A stretch of 43,183 nucleotides of DNA from an uncultured SAR116 cluster alpha proteobacterium (GTDB lineage Bacteria; Pseudomonadota; Alphaproteobacteria; Puniceispirillales; Puniceispirillaceae), in assembly GCA_902523435.1 (NCBI GenBank), contig CABYZM010000011.1, positions 1 to 43,183 of the forward strand. Direction: 5' to 3'. Under the pieces are notes generated by a model. That model did not search any database and was not told the DNA's origin. It saw nothing but the letters and a program-made list of their open reading frames with translations. Positions 1-9,340 of the stretch are shown here, piece after piece; position 1 is the stretch's first letter, and every line of letters starts with the position of its first letter. A program made the translations under genes and the position numbers.

Positions 1-471
1 TTGCATGCGGCTTTTGCGGATGATAACCGCACCAAAATTGCTGCAAAAACAGATTCTGATAAAGAGCAGGAAGCCAACCCATTTCTGGAGATCAGGCAGG
101 CCGTCATCGCTGCTGGAAACAAAAATAATCAGAAACTTGAGCGGCCACAACCCTCGGCACAGGAAAAACTAGACCCTTATTCAGCTAGCACAAACACGCC
201 CACTTCAGTGCCTCCAGATAAACTAGAAATTAAATCCACAGAACAAACGTTTGCTAAACATCTGGCTAATTTGATCGATGCTGAAATTGAAAGGCGCATG
301 GCAGTTCGACTGCAAGCTTTAAAAACACCCTCAAACAAAACCACATCTGCCAAAAGAACAAGTCCAAAGCAAAAAAAAATGGCAAAAACACCGAACAAAA
401 CTAAAGAAAAAGCCTTCCGCAAATCCGCATCAAAAAAACTGTCTACTGCAAAACGGAAAAAACCAAAATGA
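1..471 (+). CDS. Hypothetical protein with lysine-rich C-terminal tail, 5' partial
   Basis: The frame is open from the first base of the window, so the gene probably starts upstream; the TTG at base 1 is not a convincing start. The visible 156 codons are hydrophilic and low in complexity. From about residue 105 the chain becomes a Lys/Ser/Thr/Ala/Pro-rich tail resembling the basic tails of histone H1-like or nucleic-acid-binding proteins. I see no catalytic motif and do not recognise a family. Its stop overlaps the start of the zinc-ribbon gene (ATGA), so the two are probably translationally coupled. A nucleic-acid-binding role is inferred from composition only. Confidence 0.6.
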   Translation: MHAAFADDNRTKIAAKTDSDKEQEANPFLEIRQAVIAAGNKNNQKLERPQPSAQEKLDPYSASTNTPTSVPPDKLEIKSTEQTFAKHLANLIDAEIERRMAVRLQALKTPSNKTTSAKRTSPKQKKMAKTPNKTKEKAFRKSASKKLSTAKRKKPK

Positions 472-980
472 ATATTAAAGTTGCCTGTCCCCATTGTCAG
501 GTCGTTGGTGTGGTACCTGAGTATTTAAAATATGCCAGTGACTGGCCAGTTGCCTGTCATCACTGCCATCAACATTATTATGTACCTGTTGTAGCCTCGC
601 CAGCACCCCTATCCCGACAAATCGAGCTGCGTTGTTCAGATTGTGGGCGCGACACTTCATTCGATAAGAACATCCACAAATCAGCTGACGAGGGCAAATT
701 TCCTCTGTTTTGCCCAGATTGCCATGCCCCACTACCTCAGTTGCAAAACGAAATTGTTGAGCTTTATCAGACAAAGGCAGGCTATATTGATGCCAGGCAG
801 GGTATTGGGATGCGAACGGGGCTCGCTTTTGTTTTTTTAGGTTTCTTTATCGTCAGCACATCGGTGATGGCAGCACATGAGGGCTTGATCAGCCGGGAAT
901 GGCTTGATGCAATTCTTCTGCATATTCCTGACCGCGCTATTGTTTCAAGCTATTTAATGGCTATGTTGGCACCTAGTTGA
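468..980 (+). CDS. Zinc-ribbon protein with one membrane segment
   Basis: This 170-residue protein has four CxxC pairs (C7/C10, C30/C33, C56/C59, C82/C85), consistent with two zinc ribbons; the first resembles the MJ0042-type ribbon found at the N-terminus of many alphaproteobacterial membrane proteins. A single hydrophobic segment lies at about residues 117-137 with a short tail after it, so the ribbons probably face the cytoplasm. The start overlaps the stop of the upstream lysine-rich gene by 4 bp. Its 3' end overlaps the 3' end of convergent hrcA by 8 bp. The function is unknown. Confidence 0.72.
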   Translation: MNIKVACPHCQVVGVVPEYLKYASDWPVACHHCHQHYYVPVVASPAPLSRQIELRCSDCGRDTSFDKNIHKSADEGKFPLFCPDCHAPLPQLQNEIVELYQTKAGYIDARQGIGMRTGLAFVFLGFFIVSTSVMAAHEGLISREWLDAILLHIPDRAIVSSYLMAMLAPS

Positions 981-2028
981 GGAAACGGGCAATAGCATTG
1001 CTTGTGTAATCCACCATAGGAATGATGCGCGCATAATTCATGTGACGCGGTCCAATAACGCCAACCGCACCAATAATTTGTCTATCGGCGTTCCGATAAG
1101 GCGACAGGACAACCGAACAGCCTGTTTCAGAGAATAAATCATGTTCAGAGCCAATAAATATTTGCAGGCCATCCGCTGAAATGACAGACTGCATCAGCTG
1201 AGTCGCATGGCTTCGCATCTCCAGCTTATCAAACAACATGCGGACCCGCGCTAAATCATCTGCAACTTTGACATCCTGAAGCAAGTTGGCCTGCCCATTC
1301 AAGATCAATGAGGCCTCATCAATTGCGTCTTCGTCAGACCAACTAGCCAGACCCCGCCCGATTAAATCACTAGTTAAAAGGTCAAGTTCTGCCTTATGCT
1401 GCAACCGATCTTGATCAGCTAGTTGAACGATTGTTGAGAGAGGTTTTCCCTTGTAATGACCATTCATGTAGTTAGACGCTTCAACAAGACAATGAGGAGG
1501 AATACCAGCGGGCATTTCAATCAGCCGGTTTTCAACATGCCCATTCGAGAATACGAGAATCACCAGAATTTTCCTGTCCTGAACAGGCACAAATTCAATA
1601 TGATTTACAAATAAATCGACGCTTGGAGCCATCACAAGGGCTGCACATTTAGACAAGCCGGACAAGGCAAGACTTGCTTTATCTAACGCCTGATTCACAG
1701 ACAGCCCGTCACCTACAGCCAACGGTTCATATTCTGCCGCACTGTCTACCGAAAGAGTGTTTCTCAATTCCATCAACCCATCAACAAAAAGACGCAAACC
1801 AGCATGTGTAGGTAGCCTGCCTGATGATGTATGGGGTGAAAATAACAATCCCGCACCTTCAAGCTCTGCCATAATGGCCCGAACGGATGCCGATGATAAA
1901 CCAATTTCTGGATGAGATGAAATCATACCTGATCCGACAGGCGTTCCTGTCTCGAGGTAGTTATTGACAATAATATTGAAAATTTCCTGACTTCGCTTGG
2001 TTATTTCCAAAACAGGAAGTGAGGTCAT
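973..2028 (-). CDS. hrcA: Heat-inducible transcription repressor HrcA
   Basis: HrcA is the dimeric repressor that binds CIRCE operators ahead of groESL and dnaK-type operons and is kept active by GroEL. The 351-residue protein is full length for the family. The N-terminal winged-helix part (about residues 1-90) contains the typical run from TKRSQEIF through GLSSASVRAIMAELE. The central GAF-like part and the C-terminal SVVLSPYRN/GAVGVIGP block are also present. It is divergent from rph, as in many alphaproteobacteria. Its frequent partner grpE is not in the window, and I see no CIRCE element here, so the targets must lie elsewhere. Confidence 0.95.
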   Translation of the reverse strand: MTSLPVLEITKRSQEIFNIIVNNYLETGTPVGSGMISSHPEIGLSSASVRAIMAELEGAGLLFSPHTSSGRLPTHAGLRLFVDGLMELRNTLSVDSAAEYEPLAVGDGLSVNQALDKASLALSGLSKCAALVMAPSVDLFVNHIEFVPVQDRKILVILVFSNGHVENRLIEMPAGIPPHCLVEASNYMNGHYKGKPLSTIVQLADQDRLQHKAELDLLTSDLIGRGLASWSDEDAIDEASLILNGQANLLQDVKVADDLARVRMLFDKLEMRSHATQLMQSVISADGLQIFIGSEHDLFSETGCSVVLSPYRNADRQIIGAVGVIGPRHMNYARIIPMVDYTSNAIARFLN

Positions 2029-2051
2029 GGGGATACCCTATTTTCTGCAGC

Positions 2052-2079
2052 TATGTTATTACATTTAAAAGTTAACATA
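2052..2079. promoter_or_regulatory. Inverted repeat in the hrcA-rph divergent intergenic region
   Basis: Seven-base arms TATGTTA (2052-2058) and TAACATA (2073-2079) flank a 14-bp spacer, so their centres are 21 bp apart, about two helical turns. The repeat lies between the divergent hrcA and rph starts and could be an operator. It does not match CIRCE (TTAGCACTC-N9-GAGTGCTAA). The arms are AT-rich, so chance is a real possibility. Confidence 0.25.
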
Positions 2080-2143
2080 ACCGTGTTTTGTTCTGCTGCA
2101 AAATTTTTCTGCAGACAGCACATAGTAAAGGCAGCAGCATAAA

Positions 2144-2881
2144 ATGACTTCTCTCCGTCCTTCTGGCCGTACAGCAGATCAAATGCGGTCAGTCAGTATT
2201 GAGCCCCATTTTTCACCTTATGCGGAAGGATCCTGTCTGATCAGGTTTGGCCAAACACATGTGATTTGCACAGCATCTGTTGACGAACGCGTGCCCTCTT
2301 TTCTGCGGGGAACCGGACAAGGCTGGGTGACAGCTGAATATGGTATGCTTCCACGAGCAACACATTCACGCATGGAACGCGAAGCTGCGAGAGGCAAACA
2401 GTCCGGCCGAACACAGGAAATTCAGCGTCTGATCGGAAGATCTTTGCGGGCTGTCACAGATCTAAGTGCTCTTGGTGAACGCCAAATTAAAATTGACTGT
2501 GATGTTATTCAGGCTGATGGCGGAACGCGAACGGCTTCGATCACAGGTGCCTGGATAGCGTTATCACTAGCTTGTGAGCTGCTGCTCCAAAAAGGGGCGG
2601 CTTCGAGCTTTATGCTGCGCGATCAAGTTGCTGCCGTATCCTGCGGGATAACAGAAGCAGGACCTGTTCTGGATTTGGATTATGATGAAGACAGCAGCGC
2701 CCATACAGATGCGAATTTCGTTTTGACAGCAACCGGTGGAATTGTTGAAATTCAGGGCACAGCTGAACATACACCTTTCACACCAAAACAATTCAGCCAG
2801 ATGCTCAGTCTTGCCCAAAACGGCTGCGCTGCGTTATTTTCGCTACAGCTGAGCTCATCACGCCAACTTAGACCAGCCTGA
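2144..2881 (+). CDS. rph: Ribonuclease PH
   Basis: RNase PH is a phosphate-dependent 3'-5' exoribonuclease that trims tRNA 3' ends, acting as a hexameric ring in the cytoplasm. The 245-residue protein matches the usual length of about 240. It shows the family blocks: the basic RPSGR start, [14 protein letters not shown], the phosphate-binding [16 protein letters not shown] region and [17 protein letters not shown]. An AAAGG sequence upstream can serve as the ribosome binding site. It is the first gene of a rph-rdgB-hemW run divergent from hrcA. Confidence 0.96.
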   Translation: MTSLRPSGRTADQMRSVSIEPHFSPYAEGSCLIRFGQTHVICTASVDERVPSFLRGTGQGWVTAEYGMLPRATHSRMEREAARGKQSGRTQEIQRLIGRSLRAVTDLSALGERQIKIDCDVIQADGGTRTASITGAWIALSLACELLLQKGAASSFMLRDQVAAVSCGITEAGPVLDLDYDEDSSAHTDANFVLTATGGIVEIQGTAEHTPFTPKQFSQMLSLAQNGCAALFSLQLSSSRQLRPA

Positions 2882-2923
2882 GCAGCTAGACTGAATATTT
2901 TAACAGCAGGACTGTATTGTAAG

Positions 2924-3532
2924 ATGAGTCGAGTTTTAAATCATAAGGATAGACTTGTGATTGCCAGTCATAATCAGGGCAAAGTTATTGAAATCGCTGA
3001 TTTGCTGCGCCCGCTGGAGATTGATATTGTTGGAGCGCGCGAGCTGGGACTAAATGAACCAGAGGAAACCGGCCAGACTTTTATCGAAAATGCTGTCTTA
3101 AAAGCAGAGCTTGCTGCAAAAGCAGCACAATTGCCTGCATTAGCAGATGATTCAGGTCTTGTCGTAAATGCACTTGGCGGTGCCCCGGGCATCTATTCTG
3201 CTCGCTGGGCAGGCCCTGAAAAAGATTTTAACCATGCTATGCGCCGTGTGAATGAAGCCTTACTTCTTGGGAGCAATCCAGATAGAAGCTGTTCATTTGT
3301 TTGCGCATTGGCGCTGGCCTGGCCTGATGGGCATACAGAAAGTTTTGAGGGAAGGGTCGATGGCAGTATCACCTGGCCAGCCAGAGGTCAAAATGGCTTT
3401 GGATATGACGCAATTTTCACTCCACTTGGCCGCCAGCAGACATTTGGCGAAATGGACCCATCGGATAAACATGCGATCAGCCATCGTGCGGATGCCTTTG
3501 CCCAACTCCTCAGCGCATGCCTACAAAGCTGA
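2924..3532 (+). CDS. rdgB: Non-canonical purine NTP pyrophosphatase (RdgB/HAM1)
   Basis: RdgB hydrolyses XTP, dITP and ITP to the monophosphates, keeping deaminated purines out of DNA and RNA. The 202-residue protein has the substrate-binding ASHNQGK motif at residues 14-20, the DDSGL metal-binding motif near residue 75, the NGFGYDAIF block and the C-terminal SHRADAF motif. It lies 42 bp downstream of rph, and its last bases overlap the start of hemW by 16 bp, so the three are probably co-transcribed. Confidence 0.96.
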   Translation: MSRVLNHKDRLVIASHNQGKVIEIADLLRPLEIDIVGARELGLNEPEETGQTFIENAVLKAELAAKAAQLPALADDSGLVVNALGGAPGIYSARWAGPEKDFNHAMRRVNEALLLGSNPDRSCSFVCALALAWPDGHTESFEGRVDGSITWPARGQNGFGYDAIFTPLGRQQTFGEMDPSDKHAISHRADAFAQLLSACLQS

Positions 3533-4740
3533 ACTTGAAAAATTATCCGGTCAGTCTCTATGTGCATTGGCCATTTTGTCTGGCAAAATGCCCTTATTGT
3601 GACTTCAATTCTCATGTGGCAAAGACAATTGACACCGCCGCTTGGAAATGGGCGCTCCTAGCAGAACTAAACTTCAGAGCAAGACAAGCTGCTGAAGCTC
3701 TTTCAGTCGATCACAGAAACATCGAATTGAAAACTCTTTTTTTTGGGGGCGGGACACCCTCATTAATGCCCCCCCAGATTACGGCTGACATCATAGATTG
3801 TGCAGCAGGCCTATTCAAAATAGCAGATAATATCGAAATTACGGCAGAAATGAATCCAACTTCTGTTGAGACAGAAAAATTAAGCGCCTTTGCGCATGCT
3901 GGCATAAACCGTGTTTCTGTTGGGATACAGTCACTTGATGAAATTGGGCTAAAATTTCTGGGTAGAGAACATGATACAAAAGAGGCCCTGTCTGCTATTG
4001 CTGCTGCCAAAAAACATTTCCCTTCTGTATCCGCTGACCTGATTTATGGCTTACCAAAACAGACAGCTGCAAATTGGACAGAACAGCTTACCAGTCTTCT
4101 AAGCTTTGATGTGGGGCATATATCCTGCTATCAGCTAACCATTGAAACTGGGACTATATTTCATACCCGAGCTAGGCAAGGCGATGTTTTGACCGCAGAT
4201 AATGATGCCATTGCTCATTTATATGTGGTTACAGAAGAAGTGTTGGGCAAAGCTGGCCTTCATGCTTATGAGGTTTCAAATTATGCCAAACATGGGCAGG
4301 TTTCTGCGCATAATGTGAATTATTGGAAAGCCGGAGACTGGCTGGCAATCGGACCAGGCGCGCATGGACGAATGACGACAGTTAACGGACGCTTTCATAC
4401 GGCGAATAGAAAAAGTCCTGATGGCTGGCTTTCAGATGTTACCAAAAAGGGTCATGGTTGTGAGACACAAATTATAGAGACCATGCATCAGAGTTTTGAA
4501 GAATATTGGATGATGGGCCTGCGCTTATGTGAGGGGAGGCCTATGACCCCGCCACCAGAATTTGGTGGTGCAGATTTTGTCCTTCATCAGGGCTGGCTGA
4601 ATATTTTTATCCAAGAAGGGTGGCTGGAATTAGAAAACGATATTGTGCGAACAACTCTGCAGGGGCGGTTACGACTAAACACTATCCTGTCCCGACTGTT
4701 GGATGTGCCAGAAAATGAGCTCAAGGCTGAAATGAGCTGA
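3517..4740 (+). CDS. hemW: Radical SAM heme chaperone HemW
   Basis: HemW is a radical-SAM protein related to coproporphyrinogen III dehydrogenase; characterised members bind heme and deliver it to respiratory enzymes rather than acting as HemN. The 407-residue protein has the radical-SAM cluster motif CxxxCxxC at C21, C25 and C28, preceded by YVHWPF, and the [10 protein letters not shown] block near residue 80. It lacks the N-terminal extension of true HemN. The start lies inside rdgB (16-bp overlap), and the 3' end overlaps convergent lppC by 20 bp. Heme chaperone is the better-supported call, but the sequence alone does not exclude dehydrogenase activity. Confidence 0.92.
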   Translation: MPTKLNLKNYPVSLYVHWPFCLAKCPYCDFNSHVAKTIDTAAWKWALLAELNFRARQAAEALSVDHRNIELKTLFFGGGTPSLMPPQITADIIDCAAGLFKIADNIEITAEMNPTSVETEKLSAFAHAGINRVSVGIQSLDEIGLKFLGREHDTKEALSAIAAAKKHFPSVSADLIYGLPKQTAANWTEQLTSLLSFDVGHISCYQLTIETGTIFHTRARQGDVLTADNDAIAHLYVVTEEVLGKAGLHAYEVSNYAKHGQVSAHNVNYWKAGDWLAIGPGAHGRMTTVNGRFHTANRKSPDGWLSDVTKKGHGCETQIIETMHQSFEEYWMMGLRLCEGRPMTPPPEFGGADFVLHQGWLNIFIQEGWLELENDIVRTTLQGRLRLNTILSRLLDVPENELKAEMS

Positions 4741-6190
4741 TTTTATTATTGCTGATCTGAAACAGCTTATATTCACGTTGGTTACGTCCGTCAGGCAATA
4801 AATTGAATTGACCACTAAATCCCTGAAACCCTTGCTTGCGAATCAAGCTAGCACGCCAATCTATGTCCTTAGGCCGCATTTGTGTTGAGGCTGCTTTGGT
4901 TGCTTTTTGAGTCATCTCCTGTTTGGTCAAAGCGATTAATGCAAACGCATCAAAACCTAGGCGCACAAAAGTATTTGAGGGCTTATTGAACACAGACTGC
5001 CAATGTTTTTCAAACCCTCCTGACGGCGGCAGACTTGCTTGGGTGATGATGCTGCCTTGCAATGACGGTTCACTGACAAGATCCTTCCGGGCCCATAAAT
5101 CCGTTCCTAGATAAGTCACTCTTTCAGGGTCAAGATCATAAAAAGCCAATACAGGAGCTGTGCGTAATATGAAATCAGGCTGCCCCGCTAAAATCAGTAC
5201 ATCATATGCTGGTTCAGGCAAAGGGTCCCCATCTGAGTCTGGCTTTCTGTAACGGCTAAACATTTTTATAGCTTCTTTTAAACTGTCATCATCAGCCAGA
5301 ACGGTTGGAGTGAGCACCGTGGTCTGCGCAGGCCTCAAACCAAACTGGGAAAGTCGTTTAACAGCATGCCCAAGAATTTGCGTCCCAAAGGGGTCTTCTG
5401 ATGCCAATATGGCAATCCTTGTCTTGTTCTCACCAATAACAAACCCCAATAAATGGTCAATCTGTTGCTCGGGCAAATAGCCTAACACCCAGTTTCCTGG
5501 TGAGGCTGACTGCACATTATTTGAAAGTGCAAGAACCGGAATAGACGAAGCAGCTAATATTGGGCGTGCTTTTTGAACAGCTGATGTGAACAAAGGACCA
5601 ACAACAATATCCACATTTGAGGCAATTGCTTGACGCGCAGACTGTTCTGCCTGAAGGCCACCTTTTGTATCAAAAAAAACGATATCAATTTCGGGATCCT
5701 GTATCTGGAACAACGCCATTTCAGCACCGCCAGCTATATCTCTGCCCAGAGTTTCGAAGTTACCTGAGAAAGGCAATAAAAACCCAATTCGCAAATTTGT
5801 AACATCTTTTTGAGGCAAACTGAAAGATTGAGCTGGCAACAAATCTCTTGGCTTTTTTGTCTTTAACAGGCCAAGTGCGGCATTCAATGCCTCTTCAGCA
5901 AGGCGGCTGCGCACATTGTCAACAGGCAAAGAAACAGCAGGCCTATTCGCTACCAAAGCAACTTCCTCAAGTGGAGTAATTTGCTCTTCTTCAACTTGAT
6001 CAATAAGGTCCCCAACAATGTCAGGCACATCTGCTTGCCTGAGTTGGGGGACGGACCTATCCTGCAGAGGTGCTCTCTCAGCTGTTGTCTGAACAGACGG
6101 AGTAGATGGCTGACAAGAAACCAAATATATCAAGCAAACCATACCTAACACGAAGTCGTAGATTTTCGTTTTTCTATTGCTTTTAAACAT
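4721..6190 (-). CDS. LppC-type lipoprotein, penicillin-binding protein activator family
   Basis: This is a 489-residue lipoprotein with a type I periplasmic-binding-protein fold, related to E. coli LpoA (YraM/LppC), which stimulates PBP1A. The lipobox LVSC places the lipidated cysteine at residue 26. The binding-protein domain begins near the block LLPFSGNFETLGRDIAGGAE. An in-frame ATG at 6226 would add 12 residues, but the ATG at 6190 gives a standard signal peptide and has AGGA upstream. It is divergent from rsmI, the same pairing as yraL/yraM in E. coli. Periplasmic or outer-membrane location is inferred from the lipobox. Whether it activates a PBP in this organism is unknown. Confidence 0.87.
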   Translation of the reverse strand: MFKSNRKTKIYDFVLGMVCLIYLVSCQPSTPSVQTTAERAPLQDRSVPQLRQADVPDIVGDLIDQVEEEQITPLEEVALVANRPAVSLPVDNVRSRLAEEALNAALGLLKTKKPRDLLPAQSFSLPQKDVTNLRIGFLLPFSGNFETLGRDIAGGAEMALFQIQDPEIDIVFFDTKGGLQAEQSARQAIASNVDIVVGPLFTSAVQKARPILAASSIPVLALSNNVQSASPGNWVLGYLPEQQIDHLLGFVIGENKTRIAILASEDPFGTQILGHAVKRLSQFGLRPAQTTVLTPTVLADDDSLKEAIKMFSRYRKPDSDGDPLPEPAYDVLILAGQPDFILRTAPVLAFYDLDPERVTYLGTDLWARKDLVSEPSLQGSIITQASLPPSGGFEKHWQSVFNKPSNTFVRLGFDAFALIALTKQEMTQKATKAASTQMRPKDIDWRASLIRKQGFQGFSGQFNLLPDGRNQREYKLFQISNNKISSFQP

Positions 6191-6324
6191 AAACGAAAAA
6201 TATCCTGTTGACAGCCCAGCTTTCATGTTCGTCTATACTGCCGCTATGTGACAATTGTGGCAAAGAGAAAATAAAAACAATTAATGAAGAATTCAGACAG
6301 GGCTCAAAGACAAAGTGAAAACCA

Positions 6325-7161
6325 ATGCTCATAATTATATCAACACCAATAGGTAATTTAGGAGATATCACACAGCGCGCCGCCCACTTACTGGCGCAGG
6401 CAGATATCATCGCTTGTGAGGATACGCGCCAAACGCGCAAGCTACTCAGTCTACTGAGCATTTCATCTTCAGCAGAATTATGGGCCTATCATGATCACAA
6501 TGGGGCCAAGGTGCGACCGAAGCTGATTAATGTCATGAAAGCAGGCCAACAAGTTGCCTTAGCCAGTGATGCAGGAACTCCCTTGATTTCAGACCCAGGA
6601 TACAAACTAGTCACAGCATGCCTAGAAAATGATATCCCTGTAACAGCTGCGCCAGGTCCAACAGCCCCTATTATGGCCCTTACCCTTTCTGGACTACCTA
6701 GCAATAGATTTTCATTCCAGGGTTTTGTTCCTCAAAAGAAAAAAGCAGCCAGAGATGCACTGGAAGAAAGTCGCCTTTTAACAATGACGCAGATTTGGTT
6801 CGAAACCCCAAGAAGGCTTGCCGAAACCCTTAAAATGATGGCTGGAATCTATGGCAACAGATATTGTGTTATTGCGCGTGAGCTTACGAAGCTGCACGAA
6901 ACACTTTATCGGGGCATGCTAGTCGATCTAGCTAAACAGTTTGAGGGTGCCCCTATTTTAAAGGGTGAACTGGTTTTAGTGGTGGAAGGTGCAGAAAAAC
7001 ACTCCACTCAGGTCAGTATTGAAAAAATAAGCGAACTGCTTCGCACGCGCATGCACAAGATGAGCTTGCGCGATGCAGTGAAGGAAGTAGAAGATTTGTC
7101 CGGCCTGCCCCACAAAAAGATATATCAGCTCGCCCTATCAGTAAGTAAAAATGAGACATAA
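6325..7161 (+). CDS. rsmI: 16S rRNA (cytidine-1402 2'-O)-methyltransferase
   Basis: RsmI is the SAM-dependent methyltransferase of 16S rRNA C1402, in the decoding centre. The 278-residue protein has the tetrapyrrole-methylase-fold blocks STPIGNLGDIT at the N-terminus, CEDTRQTRKLL, SDAGTPLISDPGY, AAPGPTAPI and WFETPRRL. Its C-terminal segment ends with a short helical tail. It is divergent from the lppC-like gene. In many alphaproteobacteria yraN follows directly; here a long spacer follows instead. Confidence 0.96.
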   Translation: MLIIISTPIGNLGDITQRAAHLLAQADIIACEDTRQTRKLLSLLSISSSAELWAYHDHNGAKVRPKLINVMKAGQQVALASDAGTPLISDPGYKLVTACLENDIPVTAAPGPTAPIMALTLSGLPSNRFSFQGFVPQKKKAARDALEESRLLTMTQIWFETPRRLAETLKMMAGIYGNRYCVIARELTKLHETLYRGMLVDLAKQFEGAPILKGELVLVVEGAEKHSTQVSIEKISELLRTRMHKMSLRDAVKEVEDLSGLPHKKIYQLALSVSKNET

Positions 7162-7750
7162 AGGCTGTGTATATCCAAAATGTAGAACGAGCACTAAAGT
7201 ATAAATTGCACTATGAAACAAATTGTAATGACCACATAAGCCCAATAAATACAGACGCTGCGTAAATAGAGATTAAAGAGAGTTTGAGTGCCTCATCTTT
7301 TAGAACCCTGTTCTAAAAGGCTATCGCTAGTTGAACTAGTGTTATAAAACACCTTTCAGTTACATTGAATTCTTAATGAAGAGACACTCAGGATTGTAGT
7401 TTCATAGATCCACCTTTGCCTGCATAAAAAGCTCCCAACAGAATAACCCCCGTTTGAGAACTCCATTTTCAGTCCAGACGGGAGACCAAAAACAGCTCAT
7501 ATGCCAGTTTTGAACTAAAGCACCATACAAATCAAATGAGCAATCAGTCTTTGCAGAAGGTGGTTCATATTTCACCAAATATGAGATCTAACAAAAAATT
7601 CATATCCAAGATATAGTTTCAAGACAGCTTGGAGCTTGGCAACGCCACAGAGTTGCTGTAAATAATTAGGGATTATATTCTGCAACGCAAACTGGATGAG
7701 CATGGCCAGGTAACTAAGGCGAACGCTATCCTCAGAAAGACTTAACACTT
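7162..7750. other. 589-bp spacer without a recognised gene
   Basis: This is the longest gene-free stretch in an otherwise tightly packed window. All frames carry stops; the best run is a minus-strand 58-codon frame (7402-7578) with no ribosome binding site or recognisable motif. A plus-strand fragment at 7668-7745 reads like a protein end but has a stop just upstream and no start. The position between rsmI and a BON lipoprotein/gshB is where yraN commonly lies, but I could not find its GEIDLI or VEVK motifs. A cluster of short hairpins lies at 7297-7352. It may be a decayed gene, a non-coding RNA locus or long regulatory DNA. Confidence 0.6.
7297..7352. repeat. Three consecutive short inverted repeats
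   Basis: Three small palindromes follow one another. CTTTTAGAA/TTCTAAAAG (7297-7305 and 7311-7319) is a perfect 9-bp stem with a 5-nt loop. CTAGTT/AACTAG (7327-7332 and 7334-7339) is centred on one base. GTGTT/AACAC (7339-7343 and 7348-7352) has a 4-nt loop. No T-run follows the first stem, so it is not a standard terminator. The cluster could be part of a structured RNA or protein-binding sites. Confidence 0.4.
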
Positions 7751-8344
7751 ATGTTTCGACAGTTTTTGATCCCCGGCTTCATGCTACTTTTGTCATCATT
7801 TGCCCTGACAAGCTGTATTGAAACTGCGGTGGGTCTCGGCACCGCCGCCGTGGCAGCCTCGACTACAGAAAAAGGATTTTCAACGTCTGTTTCAGATACG
7901 GTAATCGAAGCCAAACTGACAGACAAATTTATTCAGAACGATACTTCTCTTGTTACAGGAATTCAGAGCTCTGTGAGCAATGGTGCTGTGTTAATGACGG
8001 GGAAGCTGGACACCCAAGATCAAAAAATTCTGGCGACGCGTCTAGCATGGGAAATCAAGGGCGTAAAAGAAGTGATTAATGAGATCCAAATTGTTAGCGA
8101 TAAATCTCTAAAAACCACAGCTAAAGACCTAGCTGCCAGTGCGCAATTGCGTGCTGCTCTTATTGGTGATCAAGAAATTTCTTCATTGAATTATTCAATT
8201 GATGTTGTAAACGGCATCGTCTATTTGTCTGGTGTTGCGGCAAATGAAAAAGAGCGTGAGCGTGTGATAACACATGCTCAAGCGCTCCGCTTTGCTAAAA
8301 AGGTGGTCAACTACATCATTTTGTCAACTGACAAACGAGACTGA
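7751..8344 (+). CDS. BON-domain lipoprotein, DolP (YraP)-like
   Basis: This 197-residue protein has a lipoprotein signal with lipobox LTSC, cysteine at residue 22, followed by two BON modules at roughly residues 48-118 and 125-195. Each has the alternating helix/strand pattern around NGAVLMTGKLD and VNGIVYLSGVA. BON domains bind phospholipid; E. coli DolP supports outer-membrane integrity. In E. coli the rsmI, lpoA, yraN and dolP genes are neighbours, and the same group minus yraN is seen here, which supports the assignment. It is followed by gshB after 6 bp. Confidence 0.85.
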   Translation: MFRQFLIPGFMLLLSSFALTSCIETAVGLGTAAVAASTTEKGFSTSVSDTVIEAKLTDKFIQNDTSLVTGIQSSVSNGAVLMTGKLDTQDQKILATRLAWEIKGVKEVINEIQIVSDKSLKTTAKDLAASAQLRAALIGDQEISSLNYSIDVVNGIVYLSGVAANEKERERVITHAQALRFAKKVVNYIILSTDKRD

Positions 8345-8350
8345 AATCAA

Positions 8351-9340
8351 ATGCCTTTACGTGTGGCCATTCAGATGGATCCGATCGAAAAACTGGATAT
8401 CATAGGTGATACAAGTTTTGCGCTCGGGCTGGAAGCCCAAGCAAGAGGTCATCATTTATGGTATTATACTCCTGACCAGCTGAGTTATGAGGAGGGGCAA
8501 ATATCTGCCTACGGACAAGCCCTGACATTATTTGATAATTCTGATGAGTTTTTTGAGACAGGGGCGCTGGAAAAGCGGCAGTTACTTGATATGGATGTGA
8601 TTTTGATGCGTCAAGATCCACCCTTTGATATGGCGTATATCACCGCAACACATCTGTTGGAAATGTTACCCGCAAAAACCTTAGTAGTAAACAATCCGGC
8701 CGAGGTGCGGAATGCACCAGAAAAACTTCTTGTAACCCGATTTGCCGACCTGATGCCACCCACTGTAATCAGCCGTGATTCAAATGTAATTCGCGCATTC
8801 AGAACAAAATACAAGGACATAATTATAAAACCGCTTTATGGAAATGGTGGTGCAGGAGTTTTCCGACTTCAGCCTGACGATCAGAATTTAAATGCCTTGC
8901 TTGAAATGTTTTTCTCACAAAACCGCGAACCTATAATGGCACAGGCTTTTCTTCCAGAAGTCAGAAAGGGCGATAAAAGAATAATTTTGGTAGATGGCCA
9001 GCCTGCGGGAGCTATCAACCGTATTCCACAAGATGGTGAAGCACGCTCAAACTTGCATGTTGGGGGTACTGCATGTCATGTTGAACTTTCTGAACGCGAT
9101 TACCACATCTGTGAGCGAATTGGGCCTGAATTGAGACAGAGGGGATTACTTTTTGTGGGTATCGATGTTATTGGCAATTATCTGACAGAAATAAATGTCA
9201 CATCGCCAACAGGCATACGGGAAATACATCGTTTCACAGGCATAAATTGCGCGACCCAACTTTGGGAAGTCGTTGAAGAGAATCTTGCCGATCATTATAA
9301 AAATGACTTGGTGAAACCAGATAGGCAGAACAATAACTGA
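8351..9340 (+). CDS. gshB: Glutathione synthetase
   Basis: GshB ligates glycine to gamma-glutamylcysteine with ATP to make glutathione in the cytoplasm. The 329-residue protein has the N-terminal block AIQMDPIEKLDIIGDTSFAL, the RQDPPFDMAYI motif and an ATP-grasp domain with IIKPLYGNGGAGVFRL and the metal/substrate region around GIDVIGNYLTEINVTSPTG. It starts 6 bp after the BON lipoprotein stop, suggesting co-transcription. The gene for the preceding pathway step (gshA) is not in the window. Confidence 0.96.
   Translation: MPLRVAIQMDPIEKLDIIGDTSFALGLEAQARGHHLWYYTPDQLSYEEGQISAYGQALTLFDNSDEFFETGALEKRQLLDMDVILMRQDPPFDMAYITATHLLEMLPAKTLVVNNPAEVRNAPEKLLVTRFADLMPPTVISRDSNVIRAFRTKYKDIIIKPLYGNGGAGVFRLQPDDQNLNALLEMFFSQNREPIMAQAFLPEVRKGDKRIILVDGQPAGAINRIPQDGEARSNLHVGGTACHVELSERDYHICERIGPELRQRGLLFVGIDVIGNYLTEINVTSPTGIREIHRFTGINCATQLWEVVEENLADHYKNDLVKPDRQNNN

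Noticed and set aside
2029-2143. CIRCE element upstream of hrcA
   Set aside because: The inverted repeat present there (TATGTTA/TAACATA) does not match TTAGCACTC-N9-GAGTGCTAA.
7402-7578. 58-codon minus-strand frame in the rsmI-BON spacer
   Set aside because: It has a TTG start without a ribosome binding site and no recognisable motif; a frame of this length is expected by chance.
7668-7745. Protein-like fragment just before the BON lipoprotein gene
   Set aside because: It is short, has no start codon, has a stop just upstream, and I recognise no family.
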